A stretch of 60,000 bases of DNA from Symsagittifera roscoffensis (Eukaryota; Xenacoelomorpha; Acoela; Convolutidae). The position numbers and the translations under genes were made by a program. Where the stretch lies: the NCBI RefSeq assembly GCF_963678635.1, contig NC_087064.1, positions 59,964,338-60,024,337 on the forward strand, in the 5' to 3' direction. Positions 1-9,720 of the stretch are shown here, piece by piece; position 1 is the stretch's first letter; the number at the start of each line of letters is the position of its first letter. The notes beneath the pieces were generated by a model. That model searched no databases and was not told the DNA's origin. It saw nothing but the letters and a program-made list of their open reading frames with translations.

Positions 1-1222
1 AAAAATTTTTTTTTTCAAAAATTTAAAATTTTTTATGAAAACCATCCCCCCACGCGCCATATAAAGTACAAAAGGATAAATTTCGCTCCTGGTAACAAAT
101 CAAATATGGCAAATAAGCTTCTTTCAACCACTTCGGAATAATTTCTAAGACGAACTAACTCTCCGCTTACGCGTTAATAGCGCGAAATATATCGCGCGTT
201 AATTGTCTTAAATTGGCCAAAATGGCAATCTTTAAACCCCCATAACTTTACGAAAAAGGATCACAGGTGTAATATTTTTTCAAATTTGAGCTCAAGACAA
301 CAATAGCTTTTGAATGATATTAAAAAATTTGTCAAAATTGGATAGTTAAAAAGTCGAAATTTGTCTGAAGAAAAAAAACCCACCCCGCGCACAAATATTC
401 CGTTACTTTCGTATCGAAAGTCGGAACAATTACTTTCGTATCGAAAGTCGGAACAATAAAACGACATGATCATGAAATTGATAGATAGAGCTCCCTTTTG
501 ACTGCATAAAACTAAGACCCATGAGAACTGACATAATACCTGTTTGTACATTTAAGTCATTTGAAAGACGATATGTTTTTTTTTTGGAATAAGGTCAGTT
601 ATTAGAAAGTTTGATATGATTATGTTGGCTCTGTTTTATAGTTGGCTTTTTCAATTCTCCATAAAATTTACACGATTGTCGTTGTTGCTCCGACTTTCGA
701 TACGACAGTAACGGAATATTTGTGCTCGGGGTGGGTTTTTTTTTCTTCAGACAAATTTCGACTTTTTAAATAGCCATTTTTGACCGAATTTTTTTATATC
801 TTTCAAAAGCTCTTGTTGTCTTGAGCTTAAATTTAAAAAGATATTTTACCTGTGATCATTTTTCGTAAAGTTATGAGGGTTTAAAGATTGCCATTTTGGC
901 CATTTTGACCAATTTGGGACAATTAACGCGCAATATAATTCGCGCTATTAACGAGTAAGCGAGATTTAATTCGCCTTATAAATCGTACCAAATTGGTTGA
1001 ACGAAGCTTATTTGCCATAATTTGTTTGTTACAAGGAACGAAGTCTATCTTTTTGTGCTTTATATGGCGTGTGGGGGGATGATTTTTATATAAATTTTCA
1101 AATTTTAGAAAAACATTTTCATTTTATTTTATTTCATTTATTTTTTTTGTATTACTGCTGCTCAATAAACCTTAAAAGGCAGTCGGAACATTCAGGGCTT
1201 CGCCCTAATACGAGCAGTCTTG
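1..1222. mobile_element. Foldback (palindromic) transposable element, left end outside window
   Basis: Two long arms are inverted copies of each other: about 1-436 and 679-1115, separated by a loop of about 240 bp. Matching landmarks include the GCGCCATATAAAG box near 54 and its complement near 1068, and the TATCGAAAGTCGGA box near 412 and its complement near 688. Beyond the right arm, 1179-1221 carries a hairpin block (TTCAGGGCTTCGCCCTAATA) flanked by CAGTCGGAAC and CGAGCAGTCT. The same block occurs in other copies of the family in this window (19.16, 19.9-24.6, 33.5 and 42.9 kb), so I read it as the element end. No transposase ORF is visible, so it is non-autonomous. The arms are imperfect, so it is not a fresh insertion. 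Confidence 0.8.
404..457. repeat. 27-bp direct duplication in the foldback arm
   Basis: Two adjacent identical 27-bp copies (404-430 and 431-457), each containing the palindrome TTTCGTATCGAAA. The matching position in the opposite arm near 690 has only one copy, so the duplication arose after the palindrome formed. Confidence 0.85.
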
Positions 1223-2812
1223 TTCTTAAATTTGGATTCAAGAGAGCCATTAAAAAACTTAAAGTTTTCGATATAAAACTTCGTTCTGACCACCAAATGG
1301 AAAGGACAGTTGTGTTTTTATTACTTTTTTCTAGATTTTTTAACCAAAAATCAGGTGTCAGAAATAAATGAAAGATGGGCCGAGTGATGCATCATAATAA
1401 AGGCCTTTGAATCGCGGTTAAATCGATATATGATGAGAGAAACTGGTTTCAAAGTTTTGCCTCGTAGTCTAGTTTGGACCGAGTAAAGCAGGCGCGGATG
1501 TGGGATTTTCACGAGAGGGGAAGATTCTGCGAAAAAACGGATTTTTTTTCACTTCATTAGTTTAAGTATAAATTAAATTTCCCGAGCAGTCTCAAAAACT
1601 CTAGTACTATGTTTTTTGGCCTATAAAATTGTGCCGTAGAAAACAGGATGAAATGCCTTTTTAGGACTTTTTTGAAGGTTTTGCCCCAAAATCGCGCGGT
1701 TGTTATGAAAGAATGTATTGTTATTTCCAGACAAAAATAACTCTTGGTTAAATTTCTACTTGTTCACGGCTTTGCTGATGCGATTCTTTCTAGTCTTAGG
1801 CCGTCAGAAACATCTTTGGCAGAAAAAAAATCAATTTTTGTTGTTTTTGATATGCAGGTGTTCTTGTCGTTTTGTGGTCGTCATCTTGCACGCAATGGCC
1901 ATAATTATTCACAAAATTTACATTCATGAAAATTCAGAACATTCAGTGTAAAACCACTCAAGGCGTACAAAAAGCGCACGAGCTAAAAGTAATTTACTTA
2001 AAAATGCATTTACCTCATTTAAATATACCTTGCACGTTAAAACAGATATTTTCTGCAGACCTTTTTTCTGATTGTGTATTCGCATGTGTGCTTTAAAGCC
2101 GAAGATTAAAAGAAAGTGCCTCCATACCCGGTTTTAACTTGGGGCCTTTTCAGCTTGGAAAAGGTATTAAAATCAGGAACGGTGAAATTATTTTTCAGTT
2201 TCACAGAAAAAAAAATCATTCGTCAAAACGTCGGTAGTTACTTGCAGTTAAAAACATTTGTACACATTAGCTCAGTTACGTATTGAAATATTCAGCCGTA
2301 ATTTATTCGATTTACAGCTATAAATTCATTTGATGTTAATTAGAATTGACATTTTCCATTTGAAATTTGAGCGCTCGAACCGCACTGAAGGCCGTAAAAA
2401 GCGGTAAAAAAGTATCCTTATTTTATCTTTTTACATGAACTTGTAGTTCTCTTACCATGCTAAGGCTACGCAATTTCAGGGGCCCTATTTGAACATTGGC
2501 GAGTGAAAGGCTTTTTATTTCACAATCTGGCCTAATTTGCATAATCAAACAGGCGAATTTGAGCACGCAAAGAGGAATCTACCTTGTGAACTAATTCTAT
2601 TTTGACCCGTCTCTAATCTTAAACACGTGAAAAAACGCTTCTGTTTATACTAGACTGGTGTTGTTATTTCTAAGAACATGGACAAATATTTGGAACTCTA
2701 ACATATTCAGACATATTGATTAAACAGAGCGTACCTTTCTCAGTTTCGGGAAGTATCGATTATTTTCGAATTCTAAAAATAAAACAAGTGCTGTTGTTAT
2801 TTGTCCGTCGAT
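1223..2812. other. Intergenic DNA, no gene seen
   Basis: AT-rich sequence between the foldback element and the TIR gene. The reading frames here are short, low in complexity and lack recognisable domains or paired splice sites. No strong TATA box was identified close upstream of 2813, and the promoter of the TIR gene is presumably here. Confidence 0.5.
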
Positions 2813-3369
2813 ATGGGCGATATCAAACAAATATTTTTGAGTCATTGCGTGGCGTCGACAGGCGTGCAAGCGATGTCGTTGAACGAAAAACTCAGAGCTG
2901 CTGGTTACACTACATTCGTTTGTACAGCAATGTCAGCAGGCCAAGAGTTCCGCAGAGAAATCACAGCCAATGCCGCAAACTGTAAAATTATGATCATATT
3001 TCTAGACGACAGTTGGGCCAAGAGTAAAGAATGTATATCCGAATTCAACTGTGCCTATGCTTGTTTTAACAAGACGGAAACACCGAGGATCATTCCGGTG
3101 GTTATGGACGGCTTCCAGTGGATAGATCCCCTGAAATTCCCAGAAGCTCACTGTATTACAGCTAATTTCTACTGTCTGCAAAAAGGTAACCCCAAAAAAT
3201 TAAAAAATCATGCATTAAGAGACATCTTTTTGTTATTTTTGATGACTCAATCATCCTCAAAATTATATACTTGTGCCAAAAAAAATATACAAGAAAGTCA
3301 TCACTGAAACAATAATGATAGATACATAACTTTGCAGTTTTTTGGTTACTACACCAGTGGCAAAACTAA
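2813..3369 (+). CDS. TIR-domain protein, probably two exons (2813-3185, 3338-3369)
   Basis: Encodes a nearly stand-alone TIR domain. From the ATG at 2813 the first motif is DIKQIFLSHC (box 1, residues 3-12), then AGYTTFVC (30-37), IMIIFLDDSWAKSKECISEF (59-78), IIPVVMDGFQW (93-103) and FPEAHCITANF (109-119). In enzymatic TIR domains a glutamate in the SxxWC..E-like helix is catalytic for NAD+ cleavage; E77 here sits in that position (inference). The sequence AAAAG/GTAACC at 3185/3186 is a good donor. A CAG acceptor at 3335-3337 keeps the frame (phase 1) and adds VFWLLHQWQN before a stop, giving 134 residues and restoring the FW pair typical of TIR box 3. Without splicing the frame stops at 3307. 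An in-frame stop lies at 2780, so 2813 is the likely start unless there is an upstream exon. The TIR call is firm; the second exon is moderate. Confidence 0.8.
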
Positions 3370-3562
3370 ATGCAAACATAAATCTTTAGTCTCGAAAATG
3401 CCAAATTTCACGTCCAAAAATTGTTTCCCTTTTAAGACAATGGTAAAGTCAAACCAGAAGTTCTGGTTTTAAACCAGAAATTCAAGAGTAGGAAACTGAC
3501 ATTAAAATTGTACTACATCTTTAAAGATGACTTAGTCTTTTATAAAAATGATCTGTATTTGA

Positions 3563-3568
3563 AATAAA
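3563..3568 (+). terminator. Candidate poly(A) signal of the TIR gene
   Basis: AATAAA about 195 bp after the proposed stop at 3369. A second AATAAA is at 3641-3646. Either could serve; only the motif is seen. Confidence 0.4.
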
Positions 3569-4047
3569 ATAATTATGTAACTAATTTGTGCACTCTACCA
3601 TACACAGCACTCTATTGATTCGTCGATGTTTTGCACATTAAATAAAGCGTTCTTTCTTCTTGTACAAAAAATCAAAAATGAAAAAATCTGTCGAACAGAA
3701 ACAAACCCAAGAACAGATCAGAATAGCCACTTGCTGTGCAAGTTGCCCAGAAAGTTCCGATCAAATAAAACAAAATAACTAAGTGATATTTAAGCTCGCT
3801 CAGCTATAAGCGGATTTGGGCTAAGGCCTACAAATTAGGTATATTCGATAGTACAAAACGCATATTTGCCAACAAGTTTTACCAAAAAACTAATCGAATA
3901 ACAAACAAAAATTGAAAAAAAAAACAGTTAACTGAATTTTTTTTCAAGTTTTTTTTTGCAGCATTTTTTTTCTATGTTGTCAAGAAAGCGCTTAGAGAAA
4001 GTTCAAGAAATATTATACTCAGCAAAAATCTCAGGTTAATGTATAAA

Positions 4048-4260
4048 AGGTCTGCTCGCTTGCTTTATTCGCTCGAAGTTTTATACACCGAGTATTTTTT
4101 TGAATGTTTTCAAAACGGTTCGAATCACGACTAAACTTCTTTTATATGATATATCACTTGACCCCTTCGGACAGTTATTTGTGTCGACGTTGCTTGATTT
4201 GGCATTAAAACAAAAAGAAAAAGAGGAAAAAAATTTGAAATGTCCGAACACAAAATTTCC
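4048..4260. repeat. Dispersed repeat, CGCTCGAA family, copy 1
   Basis: Starts near CTGCTCGCTTGC followed by TTATTCGCTCGAA, then a TATGATATAT box followed by ACCC, and ends in a purine-rich run. A similar order of motifs is seen at about 25826-26060 and, in part, at 59672-59870. There is no coding capacity of its own. Similarity was judged by eye. Confidence 0.45.
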
Positions 4261-4309
4261 TTCCTCCAATTTCTGTGGCCGGATCAAAAACAAAAAGTAA
4301 ACTTGCCAA

Positions 4310-4470
4310 AAGTCAAAATTCACCAGCATATTTAGGGGGGGGGGGGGGGGGGGCATTTCTGGTGTCAATTTGGTCGACCTATAAAAAAAGATCGACAAAA
4401 TTTTCGAAATTTTTTGAAAATCCGCCCCCCCCCCCCCCCCCCTCGAGAAAATTTTTGATCCGTCCCTGCC
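4310..4470. mobile_element. Small inverted-repeat element with paired G and C tracts
   Basis: A run of 19 G (4335-4353) and a run of 18 C (4425-4442) face each other across about 70 bp, followed by CTCGAGAAAATTTTTGATCC and GTCCCTG. The right end resembles the end of the element at about 54547-54790 (CCTCGAAAAAATCCTAGATC, then CGTCC). I read it as a MITE-like element whose terminal repeats contain the homopolymer tracts. The left end is poorly preserved. Confidence 0.5.
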
Positions 4471-5167
4471 AAAAATTGAGCGCAGATCTAAATTTCTACT
4501 ATAATTATGCCTGTTTGCAATGCCATTTTGGACATTTATTTCGAATTTTAGCAAAAGTCTTACGTAAACCAAGAGCAAATGATCAGCTCAAACAATACTT
4601 CAAAAAATCGTTGAAAAAAAACGAAAAAGTTAAATACGCTTCTATTTTTTTTGTGCATTTTGCAACCGAGTGATGCCTGTTTACTTTCATATCAAACTCC
4701 CAAAACGAACCTGCAAAAAATACCCGCATGGAGAAAATGAAAGCCAATTATTGATTTTATTCTCAAAATTGTATGTTTTCAAAGACCATTTTTGACGGCA
4801 TTCAATAAGAGTCAAGCCAAAAAATATTAGCAAGATTTGAGATTAAGTATGATTTAGTTTTTTAAAAAAAAGTATTTTAAAAATATAGTTAACCATTTAT
4901 TTTGGTCTTAAAATGCCAGTGTGCTCGAGCTGTCTGAAGTTTTTCCAACGACGTGAAACTATAATATGCAAGTTTAAGAAAATTTTCTAACTGAAAAAAT
5001 TACTTTTTTGCTGATAAAGTTTCTAATTGCATGCTCATCTTTTTTCATTTCCTCGCTCAGTCCAGAAATATATACTGCCACAAAATGGTGTCTGAAAGCA
5101 ATCAACTTTGAGGAAAAACAAACATACGTTTAAATTCGTCCATTAGTGCAGGATAACGCATGTAGTA

Positions 5168-5194
5168 ATGACAAATGAAAAACCATTTAGATAA
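5168..5194 (+). promoter_or_regulatory. Short upstream ORF overlapping the RING gene start
   Basis: An ATG at 5168 opens an 8-codon frame that ends with TAA at 5192-5194, overlapping the main ATG at 5175 in a different frame. If the transcript includes it, ribosomes would meet this ATG first. Whether it is translated is unknown. Confidence 0.4.
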
Positions 5195-7597
5195 AAATCA
5201 GAGCTGGGAGCAGGCATTTGTATCAGTGATGAATAAAGTAGATGCGATTATGGCAGAACTGGAACAGACTTCAGCTGTCAACTTCTCTCCAGCTTCGAAC
5301 CCCAGCAACAAACTCTTCCTTGATTTCCTCACCTGTGAAATATGCCAGGAAGTGTTCAAAGACCCCAGAATGCTTCCCTGTAGCCACTCGTTCTGCAAGC
5401 ATTGCCTAATCGACTGGAAAAATTCTAACGGGGGAGGCACGTTTCCTTGCCCCAAGTGTAGGATCCCGTACTCAGGGAAAATGGACGACCTAGTTGCAGA
5501 TTTCAGAGCAAATCAACTCGTAGACGCCATGAACAATCAAGAAGTGGTTGAAAGGACCCAGGCTGCCAATTTAGCAAATGAGCCGACAGGCAATCAGGCC
5601 GATGGAAATGCAAGTGAATGTGAGTTCAATTGCGAGAAGGATTTATCTGATTGGCTCTCGAAGCACAAAATGCCCAAAGAGGTTATCGATAATCTTCTAG
5701 ACAATGGTTTTGAATTTCTAGATATAGTTCTGGAAATGACTGATTCGGATATAAAAGAATTGAACTTGAAATCCGGCCACGAGAGAAAACTGTCCAAATG
5801 CATCAAGCAGCACAATATATTGACTGAAACCAGCTTCGCGAGGCCTTCAGCTCGTCCACCCTCAGGAATCCGACATGTGGGTGCTCGGGCAGCGCCTATC
5901 AGCTCTTCTGAAACCAGTGTTGTCGAAGAACCTGTTGACATCTTGTCAAACTGGAGTTTGATTGAGGAACTTTACGATGACCGCGTTCTGAGCTCGGGAA
6001 CTAGTCCTGTCGACAGTCTCAAATTCTGGTCTTCACTATCCAAAATCAGATTTGAAAACATAATCGACACGATTAAAAAGCAAGCTGAAAGTGTGGTCAA
6101 ACATGAAAAAATGGCCAAGGGAATAAAAGCAAAATGTCTGCAACAAGCAGCTACGGTTCTTTCTGATGCCGGATCTTATGCACATGCTGTTGACTTTGCA
6201 AAAAAGGCTCTCGAATACGAAAAAAGTCCGGAACGTGAGTTTGAAATCAAGGCACTGCTTGCTTATTCGACACATAACAAATTGAAGGAACCAATGTGGG
6301 TATCAGAGACGAAGGATCCCAGAGTGTACACTCAGTTGATAGACTTGTGGAATGACGTCATTTCCCACCATCAGTACGTGGGCAAGGCCAAGTTGTGTAA
6401 AGTGTACATTCTGAAGAGCTTCACTCTTCAGGCTTTGCTCAGCAGAGACAAGTAAGTCGCAGTTTTATATAAAAATCAAAAGAATAATGCTGTTTTTAAG
6501 TGGAATAAATGCAGTGAACACGCATATATAGGTCGCGATTATCGATTTTTTTTCCAGGAAAAATCTTAACATCAAGTTCGATTTTTAGCGTTTTGACTTT
6601 GTAAGTTTGGGTTGGTTTTTGTAAGTTTAATTCAAACTCTTTGTAAAAAGAGGGCAAATCACAATCTCCGAAATGGCGTGAAGAAATGAACAGTTCTAGT
6701 TTCGAAAACGGATTTTTTAATGTTTCCTCAGCACAGACTAAAAAGTTTACCTATTGATTCACTTTTCTCAAATTGGGTCAATAATAAAAATGTCAATTCT
6801 AAACTTTTCTTAAAATTGAAACAAAAACTTTAAAGCTATATAATTTTTCTTGGTAAGTTGAAACTTACAAAAAGTTTCAAAAACTTTCATTTTTTTTCTG
6901 ACTCTTTGCGTTCATTGACACATCTTCAATTGGCTGGTGGCTATTTGTTTTATCTTCATATCTAGACAAACGAAATAGAATCGGTTTATAGAATGCACCA
7001 GGAAGCTTACTTCGAACATTTTTTGCTTTCTTTCCCCAGTCACTTCCCGAAAAAAAGTTTTCCATACAGCCTTTGCAATGTGAAACTGAAAAATTGCAGT
7101 TTTTCAGATCTAATCCGGACGCCGGAGAGCAAGCGGAGCAAACTCTAAAGGACGCTTACAAACTGTGCGACGAATTGAAAGACGACGGGCTGAAAGCCGA
7201 AGCTAAAATGACGGAAGGACTGCTCAAGGCAGCTATGAAAAACCGACCCGAATCGCTCGTCCTTTTATTAGAGGCCAGAAAGTTATGCTTGAAAAAGTAT
7301 GGCGAATTTAGTACTCTGATGGCCAGAATTTACTACAACATTGCGATCGATTTCGAGGTGAAAAGGCAGTTCAATGAAGCGTACGAATGTTTCAGACGAA
7401 CTTGGTTGATTGATTTGCAAATCAAAGGTGTTCATCACCCATCAACTGCTAAGTCCGGTTCGGTTTTGGTAGATCAGTCGTACCCTTACCCAAGACTGGC
7501 TCGTACGAACGAGGAAAGTCTGCCCGGCGACGACCAAGGGCCGAACGAGAAGGACAGAAATTACGCCAAGCGCATGAAGTTTTTGAATGATATGTAA
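5175..7597 (+). CDS. RING-SAM-TPR protein, putative E3 ubiquitin ligase (exons 5175-6451, 7108-7597)
   Basis: Predicted product 588 residues. Residues 54-95 form a complete C3HC4 RING: C54, C57, C69, H71, C74, C77, C92 and C95, typical of TRIM-like E3 ligases, which transfer ubiquitin from an E2. No B-box follows. Residues about 155-215 (DLSDWLSKHKMPKEVIDNLL, then ITDSDIKEL-like text and GHERKL) look like a SAM interaction domain. The C-terminal half is helical with TPR-like repeats, clearest after the intron (MARIYYNIAIDFEVKRQFNE, then AYECFRR and HHPSTAKS), which resembles kinesin-light-chain TPRs. The intron 6452-7107 has donor CAA/GTAAGT and acceptor TTTTTCAG; the phase (2) fits exactly and joins RDK to SNPDAG. 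An in-frame TGA at 5169-5171 supports the ATG at 5175. It lies 1.8 kb after the TIR gene on the same strand. Its substrate is unknown; a role in immune signalling is inference. Confidence 0.9.
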
Positions 7598-7702
7598 ATA
7601 TTTAGTTGTTAAATTCAAAACTAAAATAACTAAACCTGATTAAGCATAGCGACAAAAATACATAATCAATTTGACAATTTAAAACTCTATCATTGCTGTA
7701 AT

Positions 7703-7708
7703 AATAAA
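7703..7708 (+). terminator. Candidate poly(A) signal of the RING-SAM-TPR gene
   Basis: AATAAA 106 bp after the stop codon, in AT-rich sequence. This is the first full hexamer I find downstream of the gene. Confidence 0.5.
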
Positions 7709-8039
7709 TTCAGATAGTTTTCGTTCGAAAAAAATTGGCGGCAAGGCAGATCAATCATCACAAATGAGGCAATCGTTGCGAGAGATAAAAAAAATAAGGC
7801 GAATAAATACGGGTCGGGACTCGTAGTAATGGCTTCCAAAAGTGTCTTGAATCTGCATTTTCATAAATTTTATTCAATAAATCGAATATAGATTTTCTAG
7901 CGTACTTTTAAACCATTTGAGGCGGCCTGGTTTTTTTGTCATAAGCCTGGTTTAAAATGCTCACTTTAGGTTTCCACCAAAATTGCGCGTGTTGCGACCG
8001 TTTTGACACAATTGGGCATGTTTTTTTAGTCGAGGCTGT

Positions 8040-8170
8040 TGATTTATGCTTCGACTTTCTCAATCAAAAGTTGGTATGTTTCGACCGTCTCGATCAAATT
8101 TTGGTATCTTTTGAAATTTTTCGCCCAAATTTTGGTAGGTTTCGTCTCTCTGGTCCAAACTCTCGACCTC
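8040..8170. repeat. Degenerate minisatellite of about 30 bp
   Basis: Imperfect units built on GTTTCGACCGTCTCGATCAA followed by ATTTTGGTAT recur about four times, with related text starting near 7965. The long open frames on both strands here reflect this repetition and have no domain, so I do not call a gene. Confidence 0.45.
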
Positions 8171-8704
8171 TTTGTTACAGGGCGAAGCTTGCTTGTCTTA
8201 TAAAGTCGAAACAAAGGTCGAGCACCTCGAACGGGATCCGACCGTTTAGATCCAATTGATTTTTCCTGACACATTACGGGCCAACTTAATGATCTTAATA
8301 AAAAATATGATTTAACCTTTTCTTCTTTAAAAATGTTGGCGTGCAAAAAGTATAAATTTTAGAGAAAAGACCGTTTTTACTGAAAACAGTGAATGATAAT
8401 AACTCAAACTTTATACAATCAGAGATAATCTGTTCATTAAGAGTTTTACAGCCAAATGAGAGTTCAAATAACTCAAATTTTAACTCATCAGGAAAAGAAA
8501 CAAGGGATTAGTCATTAACATCCTCGGGAAGGCAATTAATCTAAACCAAGAGAGAAGTACGTGTTTTTGACAGGATGAGTAAAATGCAATTTAGAAATTT
8601 CACTAAGTTTTATTGCAGCTGAGGAACAGGATCTTAATAGTTTTATAGCAACCGGAACAGAATTTTCGACTGCATTATTTACTGAGAAAGACAAATGCTT
8701 TCAT

Positions 8705-9720
8705 ATAGCCTCTCTTGTCCCTTTAGTATTTTATCTTAAGTTACCAATCTTACCTAAGATCGTCAATTCTATTGACAAAAGCTATAGTAGAAAAAAAAAT
8801 TCAGAAAAAAAACATGAATTTATATAACGGATAGTTAAATATAAATAACTTAAAGTTTAAGGAAAAACTGTCTTTAGTACCAATGAGGATGGGGTCAATA
8901 CCTAATTTTTACATTTAAACAAGCACTTCGTTTGCCTGACGTCTGCGTCTAAATTGCCTGACGTCTGACGTCTAGATTGATTTGTCCACCTCATAGTATC
9001 GATTGTCTCTCAAAGTATTGGATCATCTGTTCTTCTAGACCGTGTTGCTGCTTTTTGTCGTGGAACTTACAAAAAACCAAGTATTTTATCTTAATAATTT
9101 CCGAAAAAAAGAAAAGAACAAAAAGGAAGAAATTAACTTATTCTAGAAAAAATTAACTCAAATGAGCGAGTGAAAATGAGAGTGGGGTTTAAAAAATAAT
9201 TGAATAAATCAGACCGGTCCAATTTTAATTCAAGAATGCTTCAAAGTACACTTGTCTAATTTCATCTTCAAAGGCTTCATTTCATCGGATATCTGTTACA
9301 TCGTCCAGTCTTTGGAAAGTTTCCAGTAGTCTCTCTTTTGTATTTCTTACCTATTAATAAGCCTTCATTCATTCAGTCTTTGATTTGCAGTGTTCTGTTT
9401 CTTTGTGTTTTTGTTAGGTAGCAAAAGGACCAGCTGCTTAACGTTTTATTGTCTGTATTTTAAAGCAGGACATTTTAACCGGTCGGCTTGTGTGGTGGCA
9501 CACTTGTTTTGATATCCGACAAAAGAGTTAGTGAAAAGAAATTGGTTATTTTAAGGGGGATTACAATCTTGAAAAATGAGAAGTGTTATAGAGAAAACGA
9601 GCTAGTATTCAAAGGGTTGACAAATATAAAGTGCAAAAGAGTCCACTCTTATCCTAGTTAACAAATTAGAACAATATTTTTCTATGTCCATGTAGCAGTT
9701 GCAATACTACATTTCAACCC
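8705..9720. repeat. Long direct repeat copy A, possible decayed LTR
   Basis: About 1 kb that matches 16150-18066 in the same orientation. Shared landmarks are TAAGATCGTCAA (8756), the ACTTGTCTAATTT block (9249), CATCGTCCAGTCTTTGGAAA (9300), TTTGCAGTGTT (9386), CAGGACATTTTA (9467) and GAAGGGTTGACAAAT (9610). Divergence is considerable. Together with the second copy it brackets a region holding a minus-strand gag remnant, which suggests very old LTRs. LTR ends (TG...CA) and a target-site duplication were not resolved. Confidence 0.5.

Noticed and set aside
261-551. Minus-strand open frame of 96 codons
   Set aside because: Lies inside the foldback arm and includes the 27-bp duplication; composition follows the repeat and no domain is present.
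1179-1222. Helitron 3' end
   Set aside because: A hairpin is present, but there is no CTRR terminus or 5' TC end, and the element has long inverted arms.
1069-1371. Plus-strand open frame of 100 codons
   Set aside because: Runs across the element end and hairpin block; starts on a non-ATG codon and has no domain.
4081-4673. Long frames on both strands around 4.1-4.7 kb
   Set aside because: They are created by poly-G and poly-C tracts (polyglycine/polyproline) and the CGCTCGAA repeat.
7957-8346. Open frames on both strands at 8 kb
   Set aside because: Explained by the degenerate 30-bp minisatellite.
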